Assembly: GCF_019232825.1 (NCBI RefSeq) | Contig: NZ_JAFAND010000139.1 | Span: forward strand, 50,852-114,851 | Length of the DNA: 64,000 bases | Direction of reading: 5' to 3' | From: Paludibacterium sp. | Lineage (GTDB): Bacteria; Pseudomonadota; Gammaproteobacteria; Burkholderiales; Chromobacteriaceae | Shown here: positions 10,701 to 17,969 of the stretch, in pieces | How positions within the stretch are numbered: position 1 is the stretch's first letter | Layout: each line of letters starts with the position of its first letter | The notes under the pieces: model-generated | Told to the model about the DNA's origin: nothing | What the model saw: only the letters and a program-made list of their open reading frames with translations | Database searches by the model: none | Made by a program: the position numbers and the translations under genes

Positions 10701-12137
10701 CAGACGGCCAGCGGCAGCCGCTTCGAGGGGGCCGGCGTGAGCGTGAAGAGCGCCGGCGCCGTGCAGGATCAGGCGACACGGTACCAAGCCTCGCATGGCG
10801 CGGTCGATCTGACGGCAAGCGAGCATCGCTTCGATACGGTGGAGACCCGCGCCGAACAGCGTGCCGACGGCGGTAACGGCGGCGGGCTGATCCAGGCGAC
10901 CACGCTGACCGGCAAGGACCTGCGGTTGAAGGCATCAGGCAGCGGCGGGGAGAACTGGCGGCAGCAGAGCGACACGCAGGCGGCGGGTGGCGAGATCCGT
11001 GCTACGGACGGGGTGCGTATTGCCGTCGAGCACGACGCCAACTATCGCGGTGCGACGATCGACGCCGGCCAGGGGCGTATCGCGGTGACTGTCGGCGGCG
11101 CATTGCAGGTACAAGCGGCGGAAGGCACGCGCGTCGCCTCGAGCGGCCGCAACAGCGGCTCGCTGGATATCAGCGTGCGCTCCGTGCCCAATGCCGACGT
11201 GGCCACCAGCAAGACGCCGGGCGTTATTGACGCGGGCGGCGGCCAGGGTAAGGCCGTTTTCGACGTGGCGCGGCAACAGGAGGAGAGTCTGATGCCCATG
11301 CCTGCGCGGCTGTCGGCGCAGGCCGGGGTATCGTTGCATGCCGGCGGCGACATGGCGCTCGCGGGCGCGCAGATCGGCGCCGCCGAGGGGGGTGAGCGCG
11401 CGGCGGAGGTGACGCTCAACGCCGGCGGGAAGATCGACCTGGCGGCGGCGCGGCGGAAGTATCGCCAGGAGGGCTGGGATCTTGGCGGCAGCGGCAACGG
11501 CGAGGTGTATACCGGGGCGCGGCCATCCGGCGGCCAGGTGGAGGTCCGTGGGCACGAGCGCGCCGAGTCGCGCGACGGCTGGCTGCCTAGCACCGTGGAT
11601 GCACGGCGCGTGGCGCTCGAGAGCGCGGGGGACCTGCGCCTGACCGGCGCGCGCGTCAGCGGCGAGCAGGTGGCGGCGCAGGTCGGCAATGATCTGCGCG
11701 TGACGAGCCTCAAAGACGACAACCGCTCGCGGCAAGGCACGCTCGAGGCTACCGTCGCCTCGCCGAACCTGGGTCAGATCCTCAGTGGTGCTGAAACCGC
11801 GCGCCTGAAAACGCAGTTCGAAAGCGACGCGCTGGACGCGGTGACGCAGCAAAGCGGCTTGTATGGCAGCCAGAAGCTGGAAGCGCGCGTTGGCGGTCAA
11901 ACCGTGCTGGAAGGCGGCCAGTTGCAGAGCGGTCAGGGACCGGTGGCCACCGGGGGCCCGATCGTGGCGCACACGGTGCCGGGCCAGGCCGATTCGGTGC
12001 GCTATGGCGCGGCGTTCAACGGCACGTTGTCGTCGCTGGCCAACGGTGTGGTGCGCGATGTGCTGGGCGGGAAGGCGCCGCTGGGGTGGTCGCAGGAAAG
12101 GCATCATCAAGACCGGCCGTCGCAGCCGTCGCAGTAA
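7776..12137 (+). CDS. Two-partner secretion exoprotein (TpsA, filamentous haemagglutinin family)
   Basis: The start at 7776 gives 1453 residues, with AAAGAGG at 7763-7769. A signal peptide ends near SPRLWA (residue 29). The TPS secretion domain follows, with ILNEVVSRNPSLLLG, MEVFGQAADLVLANPNGI and a CNGC cysteine pair (143-146) as in CdiA/FHA-type proteins. The rest is a long Gly/Ala/Thr/Gln-rich beta-helix with haemagglutinin-type repeats; a QT-rich patch lies near residues 725-740. Mature TpsA proteins mediate adhesion, cytolysis or contact-dependent inhibition. No VENN pretoxin motif or recognisable C-terminal toxin domain is visible, and no small immunity gene follows, so an adhesin-like role is more likely than CDI. 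Confidence 0.92.
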   Translation: MKVRFPLSCRGRVAAVLTLSLIYSPRLWAGGIVPAPGSNVEVRQAAGGADVVQIVGANAQGLSHNRYNAHDVSAAGAVYNNGVAAGASLLAGQMQSNQKLGGRAATVILNEVVSRNPSLLLGRMEVFGQAADLVLANPNGITCNGCGFVNTRRAALLVGTPQWQDGQLHGLASAGTQSLTIGPGGATANQALDLIAPRIDAQGALVATSGIHAVAGQAQMAYDTREVTSSRASPAERLDSAFLGGMQAGRISIVSTDDGAGVNLAGAIESAGRIKVDAQGPLNLADVRIKGERVGLAAKSIEAKPLVRLEEKEQRQHDESWFIWKTGETKVTERERKTHFGQARIEGESVSLRATDALSLNAAEVHGGDIRLQAGEIALSGSETLDGHSTERAAWLNSWQRNQYTETSHYGQRGVVLDAKGDLVLNAQGSIKAQGAALSAANDMRVTAGRDIVLSGLEEKTVVIDRGDRYLEGPSLSSGQWNHRSEKQTLKQSALQSGGNLLLRAAGAVALNAAKVQTGADAVLKSEGRIDIGTQVVNQSLADAAHSTHWGGIGGSNRADDRNSAALNVPSAVRAKGALRVEGGLGIHLVGSTVRGEGGARAVAGQGNVQIDHATDLTQSLIDERHGGAFDIQTGRHYGKELTPVTQGAQLTSDTNLTVASAADVAVTGSHVEAGGALTVQAGGDVRVSAAAAERQQQRQDAQMAWQASAGPDARYPGAYRAGVGITQTETRQTQTGISQTGAVLAGGSVRVEAKGDIGVHGGEVAARQGDATLNGRNLTLDAAYDTQRDEQAQGRAGSGIFVAASWEQLRAGLSQDFSSTRSTTEARTPRVSQVSASGDLNVQAPAGTLKTEGARLNAGGQLTVAAGAIDNRAAMGSNSSTSQSGGGSGDLAGVVAFGGLLKPVQAVVDKAANGQLADAARDAKKIKDKVQDGAEKVKQGGWAAVRDIVSKLSTPSAGGVIDIVGQRQRASESSQTASGSRFEGAGVSVKSAGAVQDQATRYQASHGAVDLTASEHRFDTVETRAEQRADGGNGGGLIQATTLTGKDLRLKASGSGGENWRQQSDTQAAGGEIRATDGVRIAVEHDANYRGATIDAGQGRIAVTVGGALQVQAAEGTRVASSGRNSGSLDISVRSVPNADVATSKTPGVIDAGGGQGKAVFDVARQQEESLMPMPARLSAQAGVSLHAGGDMALAGAQIGAAEGGERAAEVTLNAGGKIDLAAARRKYRQEGWDLGGSGNGEVYTGARPSGGQVEVRGHERAESRDGWLPSTVDARRVALESAGDLRLTGARVSGEQVAAQVGNDLRVTSLKDDNRSRQGTLEATVASPNLGQILSGAETARLKTQFESDALDAVTQQSGLYGSQKLEARVGGQTVLEGGQLQSGQGPVATGGPIVAHTVPGQADSVRYGAAFNGTLSSLANGVVRDVLGGKAPLGWSQERHHQDRPSQPSQ

Positions 12138-12152
12138 GCGGTCCTGCAAAAC

Positions 12153-12184
12153 GTAACGCCCCCTGCGGCTGCAGGGGGCGTTAC
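12153..12184. terminator. Bidirectional hairpin between tpsA and the MBL hydrolase gene
   Basis: A perfect 14-bp inverted repeat (GTAACGCCCCCTGC at 12153-12166, GCAGGGGGCGTTAC at 12171-12184) encloses a 4-nt loop between two convergent genes. The very stable stem suggests a terminator for both directions, though T tracts are poor. Confidence 0.6.
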
Positions 12185-12204
12185 TGATTGTGGCACGGTT
12201 CGAC

Positions 12205-12855
12205 TCAGCGGTAGCCTGCGTTCATCACGAACGGATTGCTGCGCTTTTCCTCGCCGAGCGTCGTAAACGGCCCGTGGCCGGTGATGACCGTAGTGTCGTC
12301 CGGCAGAATGAACAGCTTGCTGTGGATGGCGTCGAGCAACGCGCGGTGGTCGCCGCGCGGGAAGTCGGTGCGGCCGATCGAGCCTTGAAACAGCACGTCG
12401 CCGGCAACCAGCAGGCCGGCCTCGCTGCTGTAGAACACCACATGACCCGGCGTATGGCCAGGGCAGTGGATGACGCGCAGCGTTTGTTTGCCGATGCTGA
12501 CGGTGTCGCCATCATTGAGCCAGCGCTGCGGGGTCAGCGCGGCGCTATGCGGGAAGCCGAACGCTTGTCCCTGTTGCGGCAATTGGTCGAGCCAGAAGGC
12601 GTCTTCCGCTTGCGGTCCCTCGATGTCCACACCCAGCTGACTCGCCAGCGCCGCGGCGCTACCGGCGTGGTCGATGTGTCCATGGGTCAAGAGCAGCTTT
12701 TCGACTGTGAGGCCGTTGGCGTGGACGAAGGCAAGAATACGGTCCAGGTCGCCCCCGGCGTCGACGACGGCGGCGCGTTGCGTCTCGTCGCACCACAAGA
12801 TCGAGCAATTCTGGGCGAACGGCGTGACCGGAATGACGTGATAGTGGAGTGCCAT
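12205..12855 (-). CDS. MBL-fold hydrolase, type II glyoxalase-like (GloC/YcbL group)
   Basis: The 216-residue protein has the metallo-beta-lactamase zinc signature THGHIDH at residues 57-63, then CPGHTPGHVVFY, LVAGDVLFQGSIGRTD and the C-terminal TGHGPFTT histidine. This arrangement matches the compact glyoxalase II-like enzymes that hydrolyse S-lactoylglutathione or related thioesters; the long substrate-binding C-terminal domain of GloB is absent. It is the most downstream of a minus-strand group that includes the GIY-YIG and cytochrome biogenesis genes, with a 60-nt gap to the GIY-YIG gene. Substrate is inferred from family only. Confidence 0.87.
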   Translation of the reverse strand: MALHYHVIPVTPFAQNCSILWCDETQRAAVVDAGGDLDRILAFVHANGLTVEKLLLTHGHIDHAGSAAALASQLGVDIEGPQAEDAFWLDQLPQQGQAFGFPHSAALTPQRWLNDGDTVSIGKQTLRVIHCPGHTPGHVVFYSSEAGLLVAGDVLFQGSIGRTDFPRGDHRALLDAIHSKLFILPDDTTVITGHGPFTTLGEEKRSNPFVMNAGYR

Positions 12856-12915
12856 GATGCGGGAAGACCGGGGTAGTGATTGAAAGTTTATTGTTGCATA
12901 GCGAAATGCACAGGC

Positions 12916-13200
12916 CTAGTCGCTGACAGTTTCATGTCGCATACAGAACGTTCTTTTTTCGACGGCGCTAAGCTGCTTGAACGCATATTCTGCCTGAAGC
13001 GCCTGCGACCGGTCGGCAAACTCGACCGTCAACAGCAGTTTTTCCGGCGGGTGGCTCTTGGTGTAGCGTGCGCCGCGGCCGGCGCTATGTGCGGCATAGC
13101 GCCGGGCCACGTCGGTGCTGATGCCGGTATACAGGCTGCCGCCGCGGCAAGCGATGACGTACATATACCAAGGCCGTCTGGCCGTTTGATCAGAGGCCAC
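12916..13200 (-). CDS. Small GIY-YIG domain protein (YhbQ/UPF0213-like)
   Basis: The 94-residue protein is almost entirely one GIY-YIG nuclease domain: WYMYVIACRGGSLYTGIS carries the YMY...YTG pair, followed by RRYAAHSAGRGARYTKSH and the FKQLSAVEKRTF helix. YhbQ-type stand-alone domains bind or nick DNA in vitro and their cellular role is poorly defined. The start at 13200 overlaps the ccsB stop by 11 nt, so translation may be coupled to the cytochrome biogenesis operon. There is no obvious functional link to those genes. Confidence 0.87.
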   Translation of the reverse strand: MASDQTARRPWYMYVIACRGGSLYTGISTDVARRYAAHSAGRGARYTKSHPPEKLLLTVEFADRSQALQAEYAFKQLSAVEKRTFCMRHETVSD

Positions 13201-14332
13201 CGTAGGAGTGCAGGCCGGACAGGAACATGTTGACGCCGAGGAAGGCGAACGACGTGACGAAGATGCCGATCACCGCCCACCACGCCAACGGCTTGCCGCG
13301 CCATCCCTTGACCAGGCGCACGTGCAGCCAGGCGGCGTAGTTGAGCCAGACGATCAGCGCCCAGGTCTCCTTCGGATCCCACGACCAGTAGCCGCCCCAG
13401 GCGTCGGCGGCCCACATCGCGCCGAGGATGGTGGCGATGGTGAAGAACAGAAAACCGACGGTGATGGCCCGGTACATGATTTCGTCCAGCACCTCGGCCT
13501 TCGGCAGCCGCTCGGCGAGCCAGCCCTTCATCACCACCAGCTCGGCCACGCCGAGCATGGCCGCCAGTGAAAATGCGCCATAGCCGATGAAGTTGGCCGG
13601 CACGTGAATCTTCATCCACCACGATTGCAGCGCCGGGATCAGCGGTTGAATTTCATGCGCCTGGCGGTCGAAGGTGTACCAGATGATGAAGCCGACTGCG
13701 GCGCTGATCACCAGCAGCACGAAAGCGCCCAGCTGGCGTACCTTGTAGCCCGCTTCGTAATACAGGTACATCAGCGCGGTGATCAGGCAAAACAGAATGA
13801 ACACTTCATACAGGTTGGAGACTGGAATGTGGCCGATGTCGCGCCCGATCAGATAGCTTTCGTACCAGCGGGTGAACAGGCCGGCAAAGCCCATCGTCGC
13901 CGCCGACCAGGTCAGACCGCTGCCTAGCGCCACACCGGTCACCGAGCGTGCCAGAAGCCCATACCAGTAACAGCCGGTGGCGATGAAAAACAGCACGCAC
14001 ATCCACATGATCGACGACTGACTGGACAGCAGGTACTTGAGCCAGAACGCGCTTTGACCACGCGCGAGATCGCCGTGATACAAGCCGATGGCGGCGAGCG
14101 ACACGGCCATGGTCAGCGGGAAAAAACGGCGCCAAGCCGGCCAGAACCAGCCGAAGGCGATCAGGCCAACCGTGGCGCCGGCCAGAATGCCATGCTCGTA
14201 GACGTCCATGTATTGGCCGAAGCGGCTAAACACGACGGCGCCCGCGGCCACGATGAACGCGGCGTAGAGCCAGGCGCCCACGCTCAGGCGTTGGAACGGG
14301 CTGCGGGTTTCACGCGTTTGGGCGATGTCCAT
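13190..14332 (-). CDS. ccsB: Cytochrome c biogenesis protein CcsB/ResC (System II haem handling)
   Basis: This polytopic membrane protein of 380 residues carries haem for attachment to apocytochromes c at the outer face of the inner membrane. The tryptophan-rich WWD-type haem motif, WGGYWSWDPKETWA, is present in the C-terminal third, flanked by hydrophobic helices with conserved histidines (KIHVPANFIGY, WLHVRLVKG). I start at MDIAQ (14332), which has GAGGTGAAG upstream; an ATG 51 nt further up would overlap resB more. It overlaps the resB end by 23 nt. ResB and CcsB form the System II synthase. Confidence 0.93.
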   Translation of the reverse strand: MDIAQTRETRSPFQRLSVGAWLYAAFIVAAGAVVFSRFGQYMDVYEHGILAGATVGLIAFGWFWPAWRRFFPLTMAVSLAAIGLYHGDLARGQSAFWLKYLLSSQSSIMWMCVLFFIATGCYWYGLLARSVTGVALGSGLTWSAATMGFAGLFTRWYESYLIGRDIGHIPVSNLYEVFILFCLITALMYLYYEAGYKVRQLGAFVLLVISAAVGFIIWYTFDRQAHEIQPLIPALQSWWMKIHVPANFIGYGAFSLAAMLGVAELVVMKGWLAERLPKAEVLDEIMYRAITVGFLFFTIATILGAMWAADAWGGYWSWDPKETWALIVWLNYAAWLHVRLVKGWRGKPLAWWAVIGIFVTSFAFLGVNMFLSGLHSYGGL

Positions 14333-16349
14333 CTTCACCTCGTGCAAGCTGTTGAAGGGCGTCCTGGTGACGCGAAAAATCACGGTCGAGATCCGGATTG
14401 GGACGGTTGGCGCTCATCGCCAGGCGCATGCTGCCCGGTTTGATCAACAGCCACAGCCGTCTTTCCTGAATGTAGAACATCAGCAGAATACCGGCGACCA
14501 GAAGCAGTGACCCGAGATAGACCAGATTCTTGCCCGGCGAGCGGGTGAGCTGCAGGCCCGACGCCTGCACCTGGGTAAACCCGGTCAGCTGCAGGAATAC
14601 CGGCGCGCCGTAATCCTTGAGCGCGCTCGCGGCAACCAGGCTGTCCAGCAGGAAGCGGTAATGCGCGCCGTCCTGCTTCATTGCCGGCAGGCCGGCATGA
14701 CGGTCGGCGACGTTCATGACGTCGATGATCGCGCCTTGCAGGATCTTGATGTAGGTTTGAGCCACATCGGCCCGTTTGTCGGCCGGCACATGCTGTTCGA
14801 GGAAGGTCTGCAGACCGTCGAAACCGCCTTCGGCGAAGCGCGCCAATATCCATTTCACGCTAGTTTCGAATTCCTGCCGCATCGCGGGGCTGATGGCGTT
14901 GCCCTGCATCGCTTTGGCGCCGCTTTGCGCGGCGATCTCGTCATAGAGCGCCGGGTTGGCCAGCGCGGCGCGCAAGCGCATGAAGCGGTCGATCGACAAA
15001 TCATCGTCCAGAGGGATGCGCAGGTAATCGTAGGGTTGCGAGACTTCGCGGCGCACGGCGGCGATCAGGTAATTGGCTCCGTCTTGCTGAATGGGCGACA
15101 TGTAGGTCAGGTACTCGCGCGCCTGGCCGGTGTTGTCGCGAATCTTGTATTCGATCGACGGACCGACGTTTTTGAGCTGCCGTGCCCGGGTCACCTCACG
15201 CGCATCCTTCATCCGATCGCGTAGACTGCCGCCATTGGCGTTATTGCCACTCATGTCCTCGACGTTGAAGACGCGCAGATCGCCCAGTTCGAGACGGAAA
15301 TCGCGGCCGTTGGCGACGAGCGGCTGGTTGGCTTTGGATATGCCGTCGATGTCCACCGGCGCCGCTTGCGGATGGTCGAGGTTCCAGGCTTTGAATTTCA
15401 GCGGCGAGCCGCCGTCGCCGAAGCTCGCTTGATAGATGGCGATGCCGTCGACGACGAGCGGGTGATTGACCTCGACGCGCGCCTGGGTCACCTTGCCGCT
15501 GGCCTTGTCGGTGACTTCGATGTCGCTGGCGAAGAGCTTCGGCATGCCGTTGCTGTAGTAGTCGACATTGAAGCGGCGCAAGGTGACGATGAACGGCAGT
15601 TCCTGCACCAGATAGCCCGGGCCGTTGTTGATGAACACCACGTCGGCGCTTTTGTTCTCGGAAATGGTCACGTCGCCGCGGAAGGACAGGTTGCCGGCCG
15701 ACAAGCGGCTGATGGCCGGAATCTGCGACTGCGGCAGGTCTTGTGTTTCGGGAGCGACCTGTCCCAACCATTCGGCCGCCTTGAGCGGCAAATTGCCGTC
15801 GATCAGTCCGCCAATGCAGATCACGAGCATGGCGCCATGGGCAAAGAAGTAGCCCAGGCGGCTCAAACTGCCCTTTTTGGCGGCAATCAAGGTTGAGCCG
15901 TCGTCACGCGCCGTGGTCTTGAGGCGGAAGCCTTGCCGTTGCAGGTAACCGGATACCGCAGCGAGGTCGGCATGCCCCTCGATCAGCGCCGTGTGCTTCA
16001 TCGCCGCGAGCGAGCGTTCGCTCGCCTTGCTGCGGAAGGTTCGCATGTCGCGTACGAAGCCCGGCGCGTTGCGGATGATGCACAGCGTGGTCGACAACAT
16101 CAGGAACGCCAAAATGGCGATGAACCAGCCGGCATGATAGACGTCGTAGAGGCCGAGCGTGGCGAAGACTTGGAACCAGTATTGGCCGAACTCGAAGGCA
16201 TAGTTCGGATAGGGCTCGTTCTGCTTGAGCACGGTGCCGATGACCGAGGCGATGGCCAGAATGGTCAAAAGGCCGATGGCGAAGCGCATCGAACTGAGCA
16301 GTTCGTGCAGCGCGCGGAGCGTGGCGGGGAATCTGCGGTCTGTCTTCAT
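14310..16349 (-). CDS. resB: Cytochrome c biogenesis protein ResB/Ccs1
   Basis: The 679-residue inner-membrane protein pairs with CcsB as the System II cytochrome c synthase, with ResB thought to hold the apocytochrome. N-terminal helices include MRFAIGLLTILAIASVIGTVLKQN and WFIAILAFLMLSTTLCIIRN, a third lies at LGYFFAHGAMLVICIGGLIDG, and a last one near the C-terminus (LVYLGSLLLVAGILLMFYI). A large periplasmic domain lies between. I chose ATG 16349 (MKTDRRF) because residues encoded further upstream are not membrane-protein-like. It is probably transcribed with cytochrome c4 upstream and ccsB downstream. Confidence 0.94.
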   Translation of the reverse strand: MKTDRRFPATLRALHELLSSMRFAIGLLTILAIASVIGTVLKQNEPYPNYAFEFGQYWFQVFATLGLYDVYHAGWFIAILAFLMLSTTLCIIRNAPGFVRDMRTFRSKASERSLAAMKHTALIEGHADLAAVSGYLQRQGFRLKTTARDDGSTLIAAKKGSLSRLGYFFAHGAMLVICIGGLIDGNLPLKAAEWLGQVAPETQDLPQSQIPAISRLSAGNLSFRGDVTISENKSADVVFINNGPGYLVQELPFIVTLRRFNVDYYSNGMPKLFASDIEVTDKASGKVTQARVEVNHPLVVDGIAIYQASFGDGGSPLKFKAWNLDHPQAAPVDIDGISKANQPLVANGRDFRLELGDLRVFNVEDMSGNNANGGSLRDRMKDAREVTRARQLKNVGPSIEYKIRDNTGQAREYLTYMSPIQQDGANYLIAAVRREVSQPYDYLRIPLDDDLSIDRFMRLRAALANPALYDEIAAQSGAKAMQGNAISPAMRQEFETSVKWILARFAEGGFDGLQTFLEQHVPADKRADVAQTYIKILQGAIIDVMNVADRHAGLPAMKQDGAHYRFLLDSLVAASALKDYGAPVFLQLTGFTQVQASGLQLTRSPGKNLVYLGSLLLVAGILLMFYIQERRLWLLIKPGSMRLAMSANRPNPDLDRDFSRHQDALQQLARGEDGHRPNA

Positions 16350-16455
16350 AGGGTGCAACCGGCACCGCCCGGCGTGCGGGCGATGCCAGATTCGATTATC
16401 GGGTCCGGCCAAATATGCGTATTATGTCGGACACGAGGCGAGATAATGTGGAAAA

Positions 16456-17061
16456 TCAGCGCAATCCGGAAATATATTCCGTCACGGCCTTCATTTCGGC
16501 GTCTGACAAGCGGCTGGCGATATCGCCCATGACCGCATTCTTGCGATCGGTACCGGCCTTGAAGTCGTTGAGCTGTTTCAGCACGTAAGCGGATTGCTGA
16601 CTGCCCAGCCGCGGGAACTGGTCGGGAATGCCGGCGCCGGTCGGGCCATGGCAAGCCATACAGGCCGGAACATGGGTGACCGGGTTGCCGGCGCGGTAGA
16701 GCTGTTTGCCGGCTTCCAGGAGCGTCTTATCGGCCGCTTGCTGTTCCTTCGGCTTTTGCTGGCTGAAATAGGCGGCGACGTTCGACATGTCTTGATCGGA
16801 CAGGGCGCTCGCCATGCCTAGCATGATCGGGTTCTTGCGTTGGCCGCTTTTGAAGGCTTTGAGCTGACTGACAATGTATGCCGGGTGCTGACCTGCCAGC
16901 GTGGGATTGCTTGAGGCAACGCTGTTGCCATCGATCCCGTGGCAGGCGGCGCAGACCTGTTGGACGATTACCTGCCCTTTGGCGGGGTCCCCCTGGGTTT
17001 GGGCCGATACGCCACCAGCCAGTGTGGCGGCGGCCAGTGCCAACAGCACCTTATGTCTCAT
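16456..17061 (-). CDS. Dihaem cytochrome c4
   Basis: The 201-residue periplasmic protein has a signal peptide (ending near GGVSA) and two class I cytochrome domains, each with a haem motif: CAACH at residues 37-41 and CMACH at 134-138. Methionine ligands are likely in NPIMLGMASALSD and NAVMGDIASRLSD. The internal duplication and length are typical of cytochrome c4, which carries electrons from the bc1 complex to terminal oxidases. It sits just upstream of resB-ccsB, whose products would attach its haems. It is divergent from engB across 87 nt. Confidence 0.95.
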   Translation of the reverse strand: MRHKVLLALAAATLAGGVSAQTQGDPAKGQVIVQQVCAACHGIDGNSVASSNPTLAGQHPAYIVSQLKAFKSGQRKNPIMLGMASALSDQDMSNVAAYFSQQKPKEQQAADKTLLEAGKQLYRAGNPVTHVPACMACHGPTGAGIPDQFPRLGSQQSAYVLKQLNDFKAGTDRKNAVMGDIASRLSDAEMKAVTEYISGLR

Positions 17062-17070
17062 AGTCGCTCC

Positions 17071-17097
17071 TTGTCGTTGGTTTAATTAACCTATAAT
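17071..17097 (+). promoter_or_regulatory. Candidate engB promoter
   Basis: A perfect TATAAT lies at 17092-17097. TTGTCG at 17071-17076 is a reasonable -35, but the 15-nt spacer is short. The predicted start is about 45 nt before the engB ATG. This divergent gap must also drive the cytochrome c4 gene. Confidence 0.45.
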
Positions 17098-17148
17098 CGC
17101 GGCAATCTGAACCTGCTATTCTATACCAATTGCATTGACCCTACTACT

Positions 17149-17751
17149 ATGACGATTTTTCAGAACGCGCGTTTTTTCACCACCGTCAACCATATGAAGG
17201 ACCTGCCGGCCACGCGCGCCGAAGTGGCCTTTGTCGGGCGCTCGAACGCTGGAAAATCGAGCGCGATCAATACGCTCGCCAACCGGACTCGGCTTGCCTA
17301 TGTCTCCAAGACGCCGGGACGCACGCAACACATTAATTTCTTCGATTTAGGCGATGAGCGCTATCTGGTCGACTTGCCGGGGTATGGCTATGCCGACGTG
17401 CCGGAGTCGGTGCGCCGCCACTGGGTCGAGCTGCTGGGACGCTATCTGCAGAAGCGGCAGAGCCTGATCGGCCTGCTGATGATCATGGACGTGCGCCATC
17501 CGCTCAAGGAACTCGACCACCATATGCTCGAGTACTTCCGCGAGACCGGCAAACCGGTGCATATCCTGTTGTCCAAGGCCGATAAGCTGAGCCGTCAGGA
17601 GCAGCACAAGACGCTGGCGGCGGTAAAGGCCGCACTGCAGGATTATCCGGGCGTGACCGTGCAGCTGTTTTCCAGCCTGAAGAAGCATGGCACCGATGAG
17701 GTGGAACAGGTGGTGACGGCGTGGTTCGACGCCTACCTAAGGACCCTCTAA
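17149..17751 (+). CDS. engB: Ribosome biogenesis GTPase EngB/YsxC
   Basis: The 200-residue GTPase acts in large-subunit ribosome assembly. All G motifs are visible: G1 [10 protein letters not shown]2 in [13 protein letters not shown]3 DLPGYGYA, and G4 as LSKADKLS. The length matches the family (about 195-215). It is divergent from cytochrome c4, an arrangement I associate with beta-proteobacteria. A strongly folded region with two tandem intrinsic terminators follows the stop codon. Confidence 0.96.
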   Translation: MTIFQNARFFTTVNHMKDLPATRAEVAFVGRSNAGKSSAINTLANRTRLAYVSKTPGRTQHINFFDLGDERYLVDLPGYGYADVPESVRRHWVELLGRYLQKRQSLIGLLMIMDVRHPLKELDHHMLEYFRETGKPVHILLSKADKLSRQEQHKTLAAVKAALQDYPGVTVQLFSSLKKHGTDEVEQVVTAWFDAYLRTL

Positions 17752-17758
17752 ATGGGAT

Positions 17759-17863
17759 GGAACTTTGTTCCGAGGCGCCGGACTAAAAAGACATGGCGCT
17801 GTCAGCGCCTCCCGCTTTCCTCCCTGAGCGGGGCCTTTTGCTGATACCTAAAGGCATTTTTTT
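17759..17863 (+). ncRNA. Structured region after engB, possible small RNA or 3'UTR-derived RNA
   Basis: Starting 8 nt after the engB stop, the plus strand can form a series of hairpins: GGAAC/GTTCC (17759-17771), GAGGCGC/GCGCCTC enclosing inner pairs (17772-17811), CCCGCT/AGCGGG (17811-17832) and GCCTTT/AAAGGC (17833-17855). The last is followed by a run of seven T, an intrinsic terminator. I found no clear promoter within the end of engB, so if an RNA exists it may be processed from the engB transcript. This is structural evidence only; no known RNA family was recognised. Confidence 0.35.
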
Positions 17864-17897
17864 CCCCGGCAGCCTCGGCTGTCGGGGTTTTGTTTTT
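17864..17897 (+). terminator. Second intrinsic terminator after engB
   Basis: CCCCGGCAGCC (17864-17874) pairs with GGCTGTCGGGG (17877-17887), with one G-T pair, and is followed by TTTTGTTTTT. It acts on the plus strand and lies directly after the T run of the preceding hairpin. Confidence 0.8.
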
Positions 17898-17904
17898 GGG
17901 CGCT

Positions 17905-17941
17905 AAAAAATAAAGGCGAAGGACCGGGGTCCTTCGCCTTT
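17905..17941 (-). terminator. Intrinsic terminator of rlpA
   Basis: A perfect 14-bp inverted repeat (17912-17925 with 17928-17941) is followed, on the minus strand, by TTTATTTTTT-type sequence (plus-strand AAAAAATAAA at 17905-17914). It lies 29 nt beyond the rlpA stop. Confidence 0.8.
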
Positions 17942-17969
17942 GTGGCTGTGTCAGTCTGGGTTGCCGCGA

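Noticed and set aside
7776..12137. Contact-dependent inhibition (CDI) system
   Set aside because: The CdiA-like CNGC motif and TpsB are present, but no VENN pretoxin motif, variable toxin tip or small immunity gene follows before the terminator at 12153.
8889..12149. Long minus-strand open frames opposite tpsA (645 and 404 codons)
   Set aside because: They mirror the repetitive GC-rich tpsA coding sequence, have Arg/His/Ala-biased composition and no ribosome-binding sites or motifs.
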